Assembly: GCA_021817145.1 (NCBI GenBank)
Contig: JAKAVV010000011.1
Span: forward strand, 1 to 64,000
Length of the DNA stretch: 64,000 bases
From: a bacterium
Lineage (GTDB): Bacteria > Vulcanimicrobiota > JABDET01
Reading direction: 5' to 3'
A program made the position numbers and the translations under genes. Below are positions 17,944 to 28,129 of the stretch, piece by piece (position 1 is the stretch's first letter; every line of letters begins with the position of its first letter). Under the pieces are notes generated by a model that was not told the origin of the DNA, searched no databases, and saw only the letters and a list, made by a program, of their open reading frames with translations.

Positions 17944-18849
17944 TCAGCGAGATTTAACCCCATGAGGAGAAGGTTTTACCACCATTGTCACACATTTTGT
18001 CTTATTCTTTTTAAAAACATCCACCATAATCTTTTGGATTTTCTCCTGATTTCGGGAAAGAAAGGTTAAAACAGTGGGTCCAGAACCACTGATACTGACC
18101 CCTAATGCTCCTGCTTCCAAAACCGCTTTTCTCAAATCTTCATACCCTGGTATAAGCTGTCCTCGATAAGGCTCATGCAGCCGATCAGAACAGGCTGAAG
18201 GGAGCCAATCCATTTTTTTAGAAATCATGGAAGCAGTTAAAAGACAGGCTCTCCCAAGAGAATAAATAACATCCTCTTTAGGCCATACCAGAGGCAGACT
18301 AGAACGGGCTCGAATCGTATAAACCTGAAAATCAGGAATCGCGAGAACAATTTTTAGATCAGAAGGGGGGGAAAAAGAAACAGCTTTTCCTCCCCCATTT
18401 TCACGCCAGGCAATAACAAACCCTCCATAAAACACAGCTGCAACATTATCCGGGTGTCCTTCCATATGGGTCGCCAGATTAAACAATTCATCTCGAGATA
18501 AGGGGGAATTTAACAGCTCATTAGCTCCAAACAAGCCTGTTGCAATAGCAGCTGAACTAGAACCCAGCCCTTTTGTCATAGGAATCGATTTCTTCAGTTT
18601 AATCTCAATCCCGGGAAAAGGTTTGCCCGCTTCAAAAAACAATCTCCGGGCAGAAGCAACCATTAGATTATTTTCATCTTTAGGAATCTCTTTCTCCCCT
18701 TCCCCCTTTACCTGAATAGAAATCCCATCTGACAACTTCATTTCTACTTCATCGTAAAGATTAAGGGCTAAAGCAAGACAATCAAAACCAGGTCCCAGGT
18801 TAGCGCTGGTAGCAGGAACAACAAACTTGGCTACTTTCTGCTTTGCCAA
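17944..18849 (-). CDS. thrB: Homoserine kinase
   Basis: 301 residues of the GHMP kinase family. It phosphorylates homoserine to O-phosphohomoserine on the way to threonine. The N-terminal VPATSANLGPGFDCLALALN and the ATP-binding loop KGLGSSSAAIATGL (residues 93-105) are canonical, as is the C-terminal GVSISGSGPTVLTFL. A single gene here without thrC or hom nearby. It lies downstream of the complex III operon on the same strand, about 90 bases beyond its last gene's start side, but a separate unit cannot be excluded. Confidence 0.96.
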   Translation of the reverse strand: MAKQKVAKFVVPATSANLGPGFDCLALALNLYDEVEMKLSDGISIQVKGEGEKEIPKDENNLMVASARRLFFEAGKPFPGIEIKLKKSIPMTKGLGSSSAAIATGLFGANELLNSPLSRDELFNLATHMEGHPDNVAAVFYGGFVIAWRENGGGKAVSFSPPSDLKIVLAIPDFQVYTIRARSSLPLVWPKEDVIYSLGRACLLTASMISKKMDWLPSACSDRLHEPYRGQLIPGYEDLRKAVLEAGALGVSISGSGPTVLTFLSRNQEKIQKIMVDVFKKNKTKCVTMVVKPSPHGVKSR

Positions 18850-18940
18850 ATATCACCTTCTCTTTTAATTTTAACCCTCTACAAATCAAAATTGTTAGAG
18901 ATAGATTCTTTCCAGGATCCCAATATTCCTTCAAACCTGT

Positions 18941-20038
18941 TTACTTCTTCTGAGTTTCCTGCTTTTTTTGAAGAGAGCGCAAAAAATCAATAATTTCAAA
19001 CCGCTCTTTATTGGTTAAACGAGTCGCAAAAGAGGGCATTGTTCCAGGTCCCATGGTAAGATAATAAAAAAGCTGTCCATCTGTCAGTTTAACGGGATCT
19101 TCAACAGGAACATTCCCTAATTTTTTTCGAGCTAAATTAGGGGGATGTGGCATAAATACATTTCCAACAGGGCCATTCCCTTTCCCCTGGGTCCCATGGC
19201 AGAAAGCGCAGTTCTGAAGAAAAAGGGTCTTTCCTCTCGCAATATTTGAGGACGTTGGAGGAACGGGATCTTTTACTGTGATAAAAGCAGCAGCGCTTTT
19301 GGGAAACCCTCCAGAACCTAAAGATTTTTTATCAATACGAAAAGCATCATGAGGAATCTTCCAGCCCAAGGGTTTTACAAAATATTTTTGCTGTCCTTCA
19401 GTTGGCATACTGATCGTTCCTTCTGGCTGCGGAACAGCTGCATGAGCAGTTGGAAGTTTATACGGTTCATTCACCATTTTTACGGCGCAGCCAGACATAA
19501 ACAGGGTAAAAAGAAGAAAAATCAAAGCATAAGTAACCAGAGATTTAGCCCCTTTTAACTTTAAAATATCGCGAGCTTTTTCAGCCCCTTCTCCATCCAC
19601 AACAATGGCTATATTTCCAATTTCAACAGGCTTATCTTCCTGAACAGGAGGATTCAATTTTCGATACCTTCTTGTTTCCCAATAAAAAAAGAGGAGTGTT
19701 GAAATCAGCCCGCCGACCATACAGCATTCATAAGTTGGAATAAAATCAATGGGGAAAGAAACCAGATCAAATCCACTGGTATGGATAGGCCATATAAGCT
19801 GGGTATAAGCAACAAAACCAAACCCTACGATCCCGCCGAGAACCCAACAAATTCTGACTAAATTCCTCATTCTCATGGGATGACTTCTGCTGGGGGGGAG
19901 AACCTCTTCAGGAAGAGGATAAGCAGAACGAACCTCTATGGAATCAGGGGGAACCCCTGCATCCACAACTGCTTTATGCGCTTCTAAAGCATTGTCTTCA
20001 TTTTCAAATTCAGCGCAGATTCGCATCTCTTCATTCAC
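18941..20038 (-). CDS. Alternative complex III: ActD-ActE fusion (DUF3341 plus cytochrome c)
   Basis: 365 residues. Residues 1-165 are a DUF3341 (ActD) protein with an N-terminal ferredoxin-like part and two membrane helices (about 62-80 and 105-122). It then runs in frame into a typical lipoprotein signal, ALIFLLFTLFMSGC with Cys184, and a monoheme cytochrome c with CAFCH (277-281) and a Met ligand in GPGTMPSF (335). ActE is usually a separate lipoprotein cytochrome. There is no stop between the two halves. Internal initiation at a TTG just before the signal is conceivable. It overlaps actC by 8 bases. Confidence 0.85.
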   Translation of the reverse strand: MNEEMRICAEFENEDNALEAHKAVVDAGVPPDSIEVRSAYPLPEEVLPPSRSHPMRMRNLVRICWVLGGIVGFGFVAYTQLIWPIHTSGFDLVSFPIDFIPTYECCMVGGLISTLLFFYWETRRYRKLNPPVQEDKPVEIGNIAIVVDGEGAEKARDILKLKGAKSLVTYALIFLLFTLFMSGCAVKMVNEPYKLPTAHAAVPQPEGTISMPTEGQQKYFVKPLGWKIPHDAFRIDKKSLGSGGFPKSAAAFITVKDPVPPTSSNIARGKTLFLQNCAFCHGTQGKGNGPVGNVFMPHPPNLARKKLGNVPVEDPVKLTDGQLFYYLTMGPGTMPSFATRLTNKERFEIIDFLRSLQKKQETQKK

Positions 20039-21431
20039 CCCACTTAAAAAAGACCATTTTTTTACCGGCTACTTCATGCACTTTTTGCCGAGATTTTGTT
20101 TCCAGCATTTCCCAAATCGGAATAATCGGGAAAATTCGGATAAATGCCATAATACCCGCAAAAACAAAACAAAAGGTGGCAAAAATAATGCTTAACTCTG
20201 TCACACTTGGGAAATACATGTGAACATTTCTGACTAATCCATTGTAAGTTTCAGCCCCTTCAACCACAATTAAAACACGCTCAATATACATTCCAAGAGT
20301 TACCCCGCAGGCAAGGAAAAACATCGCCAAAGGGCTTTTCCTAAATCCCCTAAAAATCAAGCAGCAGGTTGGGATAATAAAATTGGTCGCGAACATAATC
20401 CAGAACATAGGGGCAAAATGACCAAAAAGCCAGTCTTTAAACCAGTTCATGACATTGGTGTCATGGGCGTAAAAATGAGGCATAAAATCATTAAACAACA
20501 TGTAATTCCATGCGAGATCAATACACAAGAAGATTCTTCCCATATAATCGAAATGAATGGTTTGAATAATATCTTTAAAAGGAAGGGTCCACCGCAGAAG
20601 AGCCATGGCAATAATAGCAGAAGCCACTCCAGCATATAAAGCTCCAATCACAAAATAAGGTCCAAAAATAGTTTCATGCCAGGCAGGGGTTTTCTGCATA
20701 GCAAAATCCATACCTACAATCGTATGAACAGAAAAAACGACCGGCAGAATCAGAACACTGCATAAAGCAGCTGCTTCTTTAGCCCTTTTCCATTCTGCCT
20801 GTGTTCCTCTCCATCCCCAGCTCAAAATGGTATAAAGCGTTCTTTTCCAGCCTGTAACACGGGTTCTTAAAATTCCTAAATCAGGCACAAGTGTTGAATA
20901 AACGAACACAAGAGTGCCAATCGTATAAGTTGAAATCGCAAAAAAATCCCACATTAAGGGGGAGCGAAAATCAGGCCACAAATGTCTGAAATTAGGGTAA
21001 GGCAGCATGAAAAAAACAATCCCATTTCTTCCAACATGAATAAAAGGAAAAGCAGCTGCCATAGGAAGAGTAAACAAAGTAATCACTTCTGAGACACGAG
21101 TCACGCTGGATTTCCATTCAGCTCCACTCAGTCGTAAAATGCCAGAAATCAAAGTTCCCGCATGGGCAACCCCGATCCAGAACACAAAAGTAACAATATA
21201 CCAGCCCCAATAAACAGGAACATTTAATCCAGTAACACCTAACCCCCTTTGAGTTTGCTGCCAGAACTCCCATGCCCCCCATAACATAGCGATCCCAAAA
21301 AATAAAAAGAGCAGCTTTTCCTTTAAAGTAATAGGGGTTTCAACAGGGTACATGATCTTATCAATCATTTCCTTGTTAGAAATCTCAGGAAGTTCAAAAT
21401 CGGGTTCTTTTATCGCATGATCCATACTCAT
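20031..21431 (-). CDS. actC: Alternative complex III subunit C (NrfD-like quinol-oxidising membrane protein)
   Basis: 466 residues with about ten membrane helices, the usual size of ActC. The NrfD/PsrC family quinol site is housed here. Visible family features are FWIGVAHAGTLISGILRLSG, HVGRNGIVFFMLPYPN and WAAxxxA-type helices, with ending residues of a charged cytoplasmic tail. It passes electrons from quinol to the iron-sulfur subunit encoded upstream. It is ten bases downstream of the FeS subunit gene and overlaps the D/E fusion gene by 8 bases. Confidence 0.92.
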   Translation of the reverse strand: MSMDHAIKEPDFELPEISNKEMIDKIMYPVETPITLKEKLLFLFFGIAMLWGAWEFWQQTQRGLGVTGLNVPVYWGWYIVTFVFWIGVAHAGTLISGILRLSGAEWKSSVTRVSEVITLFTLPMAAAFPFIHVGRNGIVFFMLPYPNFRHLWPDFRSPLMWDFFAISTYTIGTLVFVYSTLVPDLGILRTRVTGWKRTLYTILSWGWRGTQAEWKRAKEAAALCSVLILPVVFSVHTIVGMDFAMQKTPAWHETIFGPYFVIGALYAGVASAIIAMALLRWTLPFKDIIQTIHFDYMGRIFLCIDLAWNYMLFNDFMPHFYAHDTNVMNWFKDWLFGHFAPMFWIMFATNFIIPTCCLIFRGFRKSPLAMFFLACGVTLGMYIERVLIVVEGAETYNGLVRNVHMYFPSVTELSIIFATFCFVFAGIMAFIRIFPIIPIWEMLETKSRQKVHEVAGKKMVFFKWGE

Positions 21432-21440
21432 ACCTCCTTT

Positions 21441-22253
21441 CTAAAAAGGCTCATCCACACGTTGTGGTTTTAAATAAATCACGTGCGGTTTTGTGTTTTT
21501 ATCTTCTAAAATTTTATGGGTCCGATCCGATTCATCAAGATATTTAGAAACCGCGCTGTTCGGATCATGCAAATCGCCAAAAACAAGAGCTGAGGTTGGG
21601 CAAGATTGGACACAAGCTGTCCTGAGTTCTCCATCTTGAAGCGGTTTTCCAGCCATCCTTGCATCCCTCTGAGCTTCTCGGATTCTCTGAACGCAAAAGG
21701 TGCATTTTTCCATGACTCCAGAAGATCGAACTGTCACATCTGGATTTAACTGTTCAGGAAGAGGATGAGGAAAATAAGGTTGAAACCAGTTAAAAACACG
21801 AACATGGTAAGGGCAGTCCTGCCCACAGTATCGTGTACCTATACATCGGGGGTAAATCTGAGCATTTAATCCATCAAAAGTATGCTGAGCCGCATAAACA
21901 GGGCAGACTGATTCACAAGGGGCATTCCCGCACTGCTGGCAGAGCATTCCGACAAATTCCGCTGTTGGAGCCTCTTTATTCCCAATATAAGTTCTTTCAA
22001 TATGAAGCCAGTCCATCATTCTTCCTCTGGCGCATTCTTTATCTCCTACAACAGGAATATTATTTTCAGAATTGCATGCAATCACACAGGCTTCGCAGCC
22101 AATGCATCGATCCACATCAAACACAAGCCCCCACTGGGGATCTTTAAACTCCATGATCCCTTCCCCCGGAGTTTCTGTTGTGCCTGCGTACAAAAGCTGA
22201 TCTTCAAGGATCTGTTCAGATCTTGATTGATCAGACAATTTCATTTTTTTCAT
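21441..22253 (-). CDS. Alternative complex III iron-sulfur subunit (ActB C-terminal half as separate protein)
   Basis: 270 residues. Four cysteine clusters for Fe-S binding are visible: CIGCEACVIAC, CQQCGNAPCESVCP, CIGTRYCGQDCPYHV and CTFCVQRI with CPTSAL. In Rhodothermus ActB this domain is fused behind the molybdopterin-type domain. Here it is a separate gene 15 bases after it, so the enzyme is split, as in several other lineages. Cofactors would be 4Fe-4S and 3Fe-4S centres. The protein has no signal of its own and probably travels with the TAT-targeted partner. Confidence 0.93.
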   Translation of the reverse strand: MKKMKLSDQSRSEQILEDQLLYAGTTETPGEGIMEFKDPQWGLVFDVDRCIGCEACVIACNSENNIPVVGDKECARGRMMDWLHIERTYIGNKEAPTAEFVGMLCQQCGNAPCESVCPVYAAQHTFDGLNAQIYPRCIGTRYCGQDCPYHVRVFNWFQPYFPHPLPEQLNPDVTVRSSGVMEKCTFCVQRIREAQRDARMAGKPLQDGELRTACVQSCPTSALVFGDLHDPNSAVSKYLDESDRTHKILEDKNTKPHVIYLKPQRVDEPF

Positions 22254-22268
22254 TTTCCCTCCATTTCA

Positions 22269-24506
22269 TTACAAAGTTAAAATCTGAACAGGGAGTCTAT
22301 CCATTCGAGTGTCCTGAAGAGTCAAATGCTGCTTCATACTTGTTTTCTTGACCTGAACCATGGTTGAATACCAGGCTAATTCATCCGCTTCATTCCACAT
22401 CGGATGAATAATTGATAAAGGATTAAATCCTCGGTTGTAAGCATACTGACCATAAGAATAATGACCTTGTCCAACAGGGACAGCCACACAAGAAGGGTGA
22501 AGTCCTGGATTAGGATAAACAGGACCTTGAATCATTCCCGAATCTGTTTCTAATTGGATCACATCTTCTCTTGTTAAATTCAATTGTTTTGCTAAACCTG
22601 CAGGAACCTCGATCCAGGAAGCCCAAACAATGGTTGTCATGGGATCCGGCAGCTCCTGCATCCAAGGACGATTGGCTAAAGAACCATCTCCAAGAGCAAG
22701 AGAAGGATAGGGAAGCAAAACAAACCCATTTTTATTCCCTGAAAATTCTGGTTCTACCTTTCCATTAAAAGAGATCTTTTTCAAATATTCCCACGGGTTT
22801 GATCCAGTATAAATTTTCCCTGTTTCCTTTACAACAGAGGGTGGATAAAGAGGATTTGTTTTATTCCCTTGATACATTTCCCAATTCAGAGGATAATCTT
22901 TCCAGATCCCTCCCCTAACAATTAAAGTTTCCCAGTTATTTTGATCCGGATAACGGCTTTTTAACAGCTCATTTAAATTATTCCAGGGGAACTCTTTCTG
23001 CAGTGAGGAGAGTTTCACAGAAGCTAAAAGAGCATCCGAAATACTGATGCTTCTCCCCCAATCAGGAACAAGACAAACAGGCTGCTGTAATTCATAAAGA
23101 GTTTCGCGCTCCCCTTTCATTCCAAAAGGACCCTCAATCCTTCTATCCCCCCATTCTTCAAGCCAGGATTGGGTGGCAACAATGTAATCAGCCAGCAGCG
23201 CGGTTTCATGAATAAAAGGGGTAAAAACAACTTTATTCTTTGCTTTATTAAATAATAGTTCAAAGTTCAAAGCTGACGGGAGCAAAAATCTTGGATTTGC
23301 GTCAAAAACCCAAATTGTTTCAAAATTTCTAGATTTCATCTGATTCAAAGCTTCTTTTGCAGAAAGGAAAAGAGCTGCAGGAATCTGTTTTTGATCTGGC
23401 AAAAGGAGGAAATCGCTGTTTTCAAAAGAAGGAAATTCGCCTGTCAGCAGATGATTCAAAGTTTGAATCATCGCAGTATTCCAAACTCCATTTGTATAAA
23501 GTCCATTCTGAGAACCAGAAAAAGCAGCAGGATGCCGAGCAGACAAAAGTCTCGCGGACAATCGCTGGTAAATCCCTTCAGGAACACCTGTTATTCTTGA
23601 AATTGTTTCAAGAGGAATCTGTTTTGCCCATGCTGGCCACTCCCCCTTTTTCTGGGAAGAAATTAAATTTCCAAGCCCAACAGCAGCCCATCCTTCTGTT
23701 CCAGGAGCCACAGGAATCCAACGGTCAGAATTAGCGGTTGAAGTATTCATAAGAGGAGAAAACGTAACTAAAATTCCTCTTTGCTGATCCCGATGGCGGC
23801 TTTTCCCCTGACGAAACTCCCCATACTGCCATCCATCATGAACTGGGGAATTCCCCATGAGGAGAAAATCGCTTCCAAATGAAACAGCATAATCAGACTT
23901 CAGAAGATTGTTATAAGGAAGCTCAGGTTTTCCCGTCAAACTCTTCATGGCTGTTCTTTCTGTCTGCTGACCAGGAAAATCTAAAACCCAAATTTTAGCC
24001 CCAACTTTTTCAGCCAGGTAAGCTAATAAAGCCCCTTTTGTTCCAGACAGCGGTTTTGTTATCCACAGCATACTTCCTTTTCTAGAAGCAGCGGCATCTA
24101 ACTGGTTAGCTAACAACTTAAAAATTTCAGACTGATCTTTAACTGTTGTAAAACTGCTCCCATTTGCTTTTAAAGAAGCAGGCAGGCGATCCGGATTGTA
24201 CAGGGCTTGCAGTTCTGAATGTCCACGAGCGCAAACTTTTCCATGATTCACAGGATGAACAGGGATCCCCTCAATTTTTTTCGCTCTTCCATCCATAACC
24301 CGAACAGAAACACCGCATCCACCTCCACATCCTTGACAGGTTGTGGCAAACCAGACCGATTCCCCTGGTTCACGATATTCAGGCATATCTAATTGAGAGA
24401 CTAAAAATTGGTGCGGTGGAAGAGCGCAGCCAGCTAAACAGGCTGCAGCTCCTGTCATCAACGTAAGTTTTACAAACTCTCTGCGAGTAATCTCCATTTC
24501 AATCAA
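22269..24506 (-). CDS. Alternative complex III molybdopterin-type subunit (ActB N-terminal half)
   Basis: 745 residues. The N-terminus MIEMEITRREFVKLTLMTGA ends with CLAGC, a twin-arginine motif followed by a lipobox. A Cys cluster CQGCGGGCGVSVRVMDGRAK with a distant CARG (CxxCxxxCx27C) occupies 58-93, the 4Fe-4S site of the MopB family. The rest keeps the family's fold but no recognisable molybdenum-ligand motif, consistent with ActB proteins, which lack the cofactor. It lies 12 bases after actA and 15 bases before the FeS subunit. Confidence 0.92.
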   Translation of the reverse strand: MIEMEITRREFVKLTLMTGAAACLAGCALPPHQFLVSQLDMPEYREPGESVWFATTCQGCGGGCGVSVRVMDGRAKKIEGIPVHPVNHGKVCARGHSELQALYNPDRLPASLKANGSSFTTVKDQSEIFKLLANQLDAAASRKGSMLWITKPLSGTKGALLAYLAEKVGAKIWVLDFPGQQTERTAMKSLTGKPELPYNNLLKSDYAVSFGSDFLLMGNSPVHDGWQYGEFRQGKSRHRDQQRGILVTFSPLMNTSTANSDRWIPVAPGTEGWAAVGLGNLISSQKKGEWPAWAKQIPLETISRITGVPEGIYQRLSARLLSARHPAAFSGSQNGLYTNGVWNTAMIQTLNHLLTGEFPSFENSDFLLLPDQKQIPAALFLSAKEALNQMKSRNFETIWVFDANPRFLLPSALNFELLFNKAKNKVVFTPFIHETALLADYIVATQSWLEEWGDRRIEGPFGMKGERETLYELQQPVCLVPDWGRSISISDALLASVKLSSLQKEFPWNNLNELLKSRYPDQNNWETLIVRGGIWKDYPLNWEMYQGNKTNPLYPPSVVKETGKIYTGSNPWEYLKKISFNGKVEPEFSGNKNGFVLLPYPSLALGDGSLANRPWMQELPDPMTTIVWASWIEVPAGLAKQLNLTREDVIQLETDSGMIQGPVYPNPGLHPSCVAVPVGQGHYSYGQYAYNRGFNPLSIIHPMWNEADELAWYSTMVQVKKTSMKQHLTLQDTRMDRLPVQILTL

Positions 24507-24518
24507 AATCCTCCATCC

Positions 24519-25223
24519 TTAATAATGACAGTCCGAACAATTTCTCATTTGACTTAAAGAAGGGGCATCTGGTCCGCCAGGGAATTTTTTGCCTGCCCAT
24601 TGGGTATGGCAGTTAATGCAGTGTCCCATTGTTGTCAAAGGAGTTTCCCCTCCATAAACAATATCTTTCCAGAAAAATCCTTGTTTTGGAACAACCACTT
24701 TCATTTCAGCCACATTCCCATGGCATAAAACGCAAGGATAAGAAGCAGGGTATTTTTTTGCAAGGGCAGCTAATTCAGGATCTTTCTTTTCTGCCTGCAG
24801 GAAAAAGTCAACATGAACTTTATGAGTAAAGTGCACAAATTGAGGCAGCTTATACACTCTAGCCCAATGAATCTCTTTATGATTTTTCCAGTAAGACGCA
24901 AGCTTAGCCACGTTTGCCAGTTCACGAGGATTCAAAGCGTATTTACCGGTTAAAAGCGGATCCGATGAATTAACGATTTGGTGACACTGCATGCAGTCCT
25001 GAACAGAGGGCATGCCAGCAAAAGAGCCTTTTGCCACATCGGTATGGCAGTAAAAGCAGGAAATATGCATTTCTGTAACATGATGTCTGTGCTTAAAATA
25101 AATCGGCTGCGCAGGAACGCGATTGATATAAAGTTGAACTCCCCAGAGGACTAAAAAAGTTGCGACAACGCCTGCAATTATGAGCTTGATCAGTGTGCGA
25201 ATTAATTTTTCTTCGTAACTCAT
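24519..25223 (-). CDS. actA: Alternative complex III pentaheme cytochrome c subunit
   Basis: 234 residues. An N-terminal membrane anchor (about 9-33) is followed by five CxxCH haem sites: CFYCH (56), CMQCH (77), CVLCH, CINCH and CSDCH near the C-terminus. That is the ActA pattern. It is the first gene of the operon and probably transcribed with the four genes that follow. The complex oxidises quinol and reduces a soluble or oxidase-bound cytochrome. No terminal oxidase gene is in the window. Confidence 0.95.
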   Translation of the reverse strand: MSYEEKLIRTLIKLIIAGVVATFLVLWGVQLYINRVPAQPIYFKHRHHVTEMHISCFYCHTDVAKGSFAGMPSVQDCMQCHQIVNSSDPLLTGKYALNPRELANVAKLASYWKNHKEIHWARVYKLPQFVHFTHKVHVDFFLQAEKKDPELAALAKKYPASYPCVLCHGNVAEMKVVVPKQGFFWKDIVYGGETPLTTMGHCINCHTQWAGKKFPGGPDAPSLSQMRNCSDCHY

Positions 25224-25390
25224 TTTCGAGACCTCTCATGTTTTCAAATCCAAAAAATAAATTCCTTTTTTTTTAAAAAAAAATTTTATTTTTTTTGGGG
25301 AAAGATTAAAAAATACAATATACAAGCCTAATTTAGAGGATTGGAGCAAAGATAAAAGGAAGTCAATCCTTCTTTACAGAAAAATAAATT

Positions 25391-28114
25391 ATGAGCATGG
25401 ATAGTTTTAGAACGAAAACTTTTGTACAGATCGAAGATAATACTTTTGAATTTTTCAGATTAAAAGCTCTAGAAGAGCAGAAAAAAATAGATTTAACTAA
25501 GTTTCCTTACTCTCTAAAAATTCTTTTAGAGAATCTGCTGCGGCATGAAGATGGGAAAACGGTTGCAAAAGAGGAAATTGAAACCCTCCTATCCTGGAAT
25601 CCTAAATCTCCTCCAAAAAATGAAATATCCTTTTATCCCGCAAGAGTTCTGCTCCAGGATTTCACAGGTGTTCCAGTTGTTGTTGATTTAGCGGCAATGA
25701 GAGATGCTGTTTCCAAAATGGGGGGCAAGACCAATATCATTAATCCTTTAACACCCTCAGAACTGGTTATCGATCATTCTGTGCAGGTTGACCGATTTGG
25801 AACGCCGGACTCTTTCAGAGTCAATGCTGAACTTGAAATGGAAAGGAACAAAGAAAGATATCTCTTGCTCAGATGGGGGCAGCAGGCTCTCAACAATTTT
25901 AAAGTCGTGCCGCCAGATACAGGAATTGTGCATCAAGTCAATTTAGAATATTTAGCTCGTGTTATCATGCAAGAAGCCCCTAAAGAAAATAAAGCTTCTT
26001 CGGAATCAGGCAGAAACGGAAAAATTTTAGCTTATCCTGACACTGTGATTGGCACAGATTCTCATACAACAATGGTAAGTGGATTGGGTGTTTTAGGGTG
26101 GGGCGTAGGTGGAATCGAAGCAGAAGCCGTAATGCTGGGACAGCCTATCACCATGCTTATCCCAGAAGTCATTGGGTTTAAATTAACAGGAGCGCTTCCT
26201 CCTGGAGCTGCAGCTACTGACCTTGTTCTAACGATTACTGAACTGCTCCGAAAAAAAGGGGTTGTTGGAAAGCTGATTGAATTTTTCGGTCCAGGAATTT
26301 CAAACTTATCTCTTCCGGATCGAGCCACGATCAGCAATATGTCTCCTGAATACGGAGCAACCACAGCTATCTTCCCTATTGATAATGAAACAATTCGCTA
26401 TTTAAAACTGACAGGGCGCGATCCTGAACAGGCGCGGTTTATAGAAACTTATGCGAGAAAACAAGAGCTGTTTTATTCTCCTGCCAATCCTGACCCGGAT
26501 TATTCAGAAGTGATAGAGTTTAATCTCTCTGACATTGAACCCTGTATTGCAGGACCTAAAAGACCTCAAGATCGCGTTACACTTGATTCCTCCAAACAGG
26601 TTTTTTTAAACACTCTTGAAGCCTTTAAAAAAGAGAGAAAAAGCCAAAAAATACAGGCAGAGAAACAGACAAAAACAGCCACGCTTGTCCAGCAGCAGAT
26701 CAAGGATGGTTCTGTTGTGATTGCAGCGATTACCAGCTGCACCAATACTTCTAATCCAAGCGTTATGATAGCTGCAGGGCTCCTGGCTAAAAAAGCGGTT
26801 GAAAAAGGACTCCAGAGAAAATCCTGGGTTAAAACCAGTTTAGCCCCTGGCTCTCAAGTTGTCATTGAATATTTAAAAGAAGCTAAACTTCTCCCTTATC
26901 TTGAAAAACTTGGATTTTATCTGGTGGGTTTTGGATGCACAACCTGCATTGGGAACAGCGGTCCTCTTCCTGAGGAGATCCAAAAAGCGATTCAAGAAGA
27001 GAACCTTTATGCTGTTTCTATTTTAAGCGGAAACAGAAATTTTGAAGGAAGAATTAATCCTCTGGTAAGGGGAAATTATCTTGCTTCTCCTCCTCTTGTA
27101 GTTGCTTATGCTCTTGCAGGCAGGATGGATTTAGATCTCACAAAAGAGCCTCTCGGAAATGATCTTAATGGCAGCCCTGTTTTTCTTAAAGAGATCTGGC
27201 CCTCTTCCACTGAGATTGCGGAAATAACCCAAAAAGTTCTCCATGCCGATTTATTTAAGAAAAAATACGCCGACGTTTTCAAAGGGGATAAACTCTGGAA
27301 TTCACTCCCTGTTCCGTCAGGAGAACAGTTTATGTGGGACTCGAATTCTGAATACATTAAATCCCCCCCCTATTTTAAGGAATTCTCTTTAACATTGAAC
27401 CCTTTACAAGACATTCTAAATGCTCGGATTTTATGTTTACTTGGGGATAGTATTACAACAGATCACATCTCCCCAGCCGGCTCCATACTGCCCAATACTC
27501 CTGCTGGAAAATATTTAATAGAACAGGGAATAAAACCTGAAGATTTCAATTCTTATGGGACAAGAAGAGGAAATCATGAGGTCATGGTCCGCGGCACATT
27601 TGCCAACAATCGTTTAAAAAACTTAATTGCTCCAGGAACTGAAGGGGGATGGACACTTCACTTCCCTGAAGAAGAAAGAATGAGTATTTATGAAGCAGCA
27701 GTGAAATATCAGGAAGAAAAGATTCCTTTAATCGTGATTGCCGGCAAAGAGTACGGATCAGGTTCATCTCGAGATTGGGCGGCAAAAGGAGTGGCTCTTC
27801 TGGGAGTAAAAGCTGTTATTGCGGAAAGTTTTGAAAGAATACATAGAAGCAATCTCATTGGAATGGGTGTTCTACCTCTTGAATTTCAAAAAGGAGAATC
27901 AGCAAAATCACTGGGATTAACGGGAAAAGAAATTTACGCTGTAAAAGATTTGGGAAAAAAGTTAAAAGTGAAAGGAACGATTGAGGTTCAAGTAAAGGAA
28001 CCTTCTGGCAGCCAGAAATCTCTCACCCTTAACGTTCGAATAGATACTCCACGAGAAATGGAATATTTCCGTAATGGAGGAATTCTTCCTTATGTCTTGA
28101 GGCAGCTGCTGTAA
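25391..28114 (+). CDS. acnA: Aconitate hydratase A (AcnA type)
   Basis: 907 residues, the length of AcnA/IRP1-type aconitases. It isomerises citrate and isocitrate in the TCA cycle using a 4Fe-4S cluster. The cluster ligands are Cys450 in SCTNTSNP and Cys516 and Cys519 in GCTTCIGNSG. LLGDSITTDHISPAGSI and GSGSSRDWAAKG lie in the C-terminal swivel domain, as in the family. It is divergent from actA. The 167-base gap between them is very AT-rich with long A and T runs, and may hold promoters for both. I see no firm sites there. Confidence 0.97.
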   Translation: MSMDSFRTKTFVQIEDNTFEFFRLKALEEQKKIDLTKFPYSLKILLENLLRHEDGKTVAKEEIETLLSWNPKSPPKNEISFYPARVLLQDFTGVPVVVDLAAMRDAVSKMGGKTNIINPLTPSELVIDHSVQVDRFGTPDSFRVNAELEMERNKERYLLLRWGQQALNNFKVVPPDTGIVHQVNLEYLARVIMQEAPKENKASSESGRNGKILAYPDTVIGTDSHTTMVSGLGVLGWGVGGIEAEAVMLGQPITMLIPEVIGFKLTGALPPGAAATDLVLTITELLRKKGVVGKLIEFFGPGISNLSLPDRATISNMSPEYGATTAIFPIDNETIRYLKLTGRDPEQARFIETYARKQELFYSPANPDPDYSEVIEFNLSDIEPCIAGPKRPQDRVTLDSSKQVFLNTLEAFKKERKSQKIQAEKQTKTATLVQQQIKDGSVVIAAITSCTNTSNPSVMIAAGLLAKKAVEKGLQRKSWVKTSLAPGSQVVIEYLKEAKLLPYLEKLGFYLVGFGCTTCIGNSGPLPEEIQKAIQEENLYAVSILSGNRNFEGRINPLVRGNYLASPPLVVAYALAGRMDLDLTKEPLGNDLNGSPVFLKEIWPSSTEIAEITQKVLHADLFKKKYADVFKGDKLWNSLPVPSGEQFMWDSNSEYIKSPPYFKEFSLTLNPLQDILNARILCLLGDSITTDHISPAGSILPNTPAGKYLIEQGIKPEDFNSYGTRRGNHEVMVRGTFANNRLKNLIAPGTEGGWTLHFPEEERMSIYEAAVKYQEEKIPLIVIAGKEYGSGSSRDWAAKGVALLGVKAVIAESFERIHRSNLIGMGVLPLEFQKGESAKSLGLTGKEIYAVKDLGKKLKVKGTIEVQVKEPSGSQKSLTLNVRIDTPREMEYFRNGGILPYVLRQLL

Positions 28115-28129
28115 TTTCTCTCCTCCCTG

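Noticed and set aside
25224-25390. Rho-independent terminator or riboswitch in the actA-acnA gap
   Set aside because: Long A and T runs without GC-rich stem; it is a divergent promoter region rather than a terminator.
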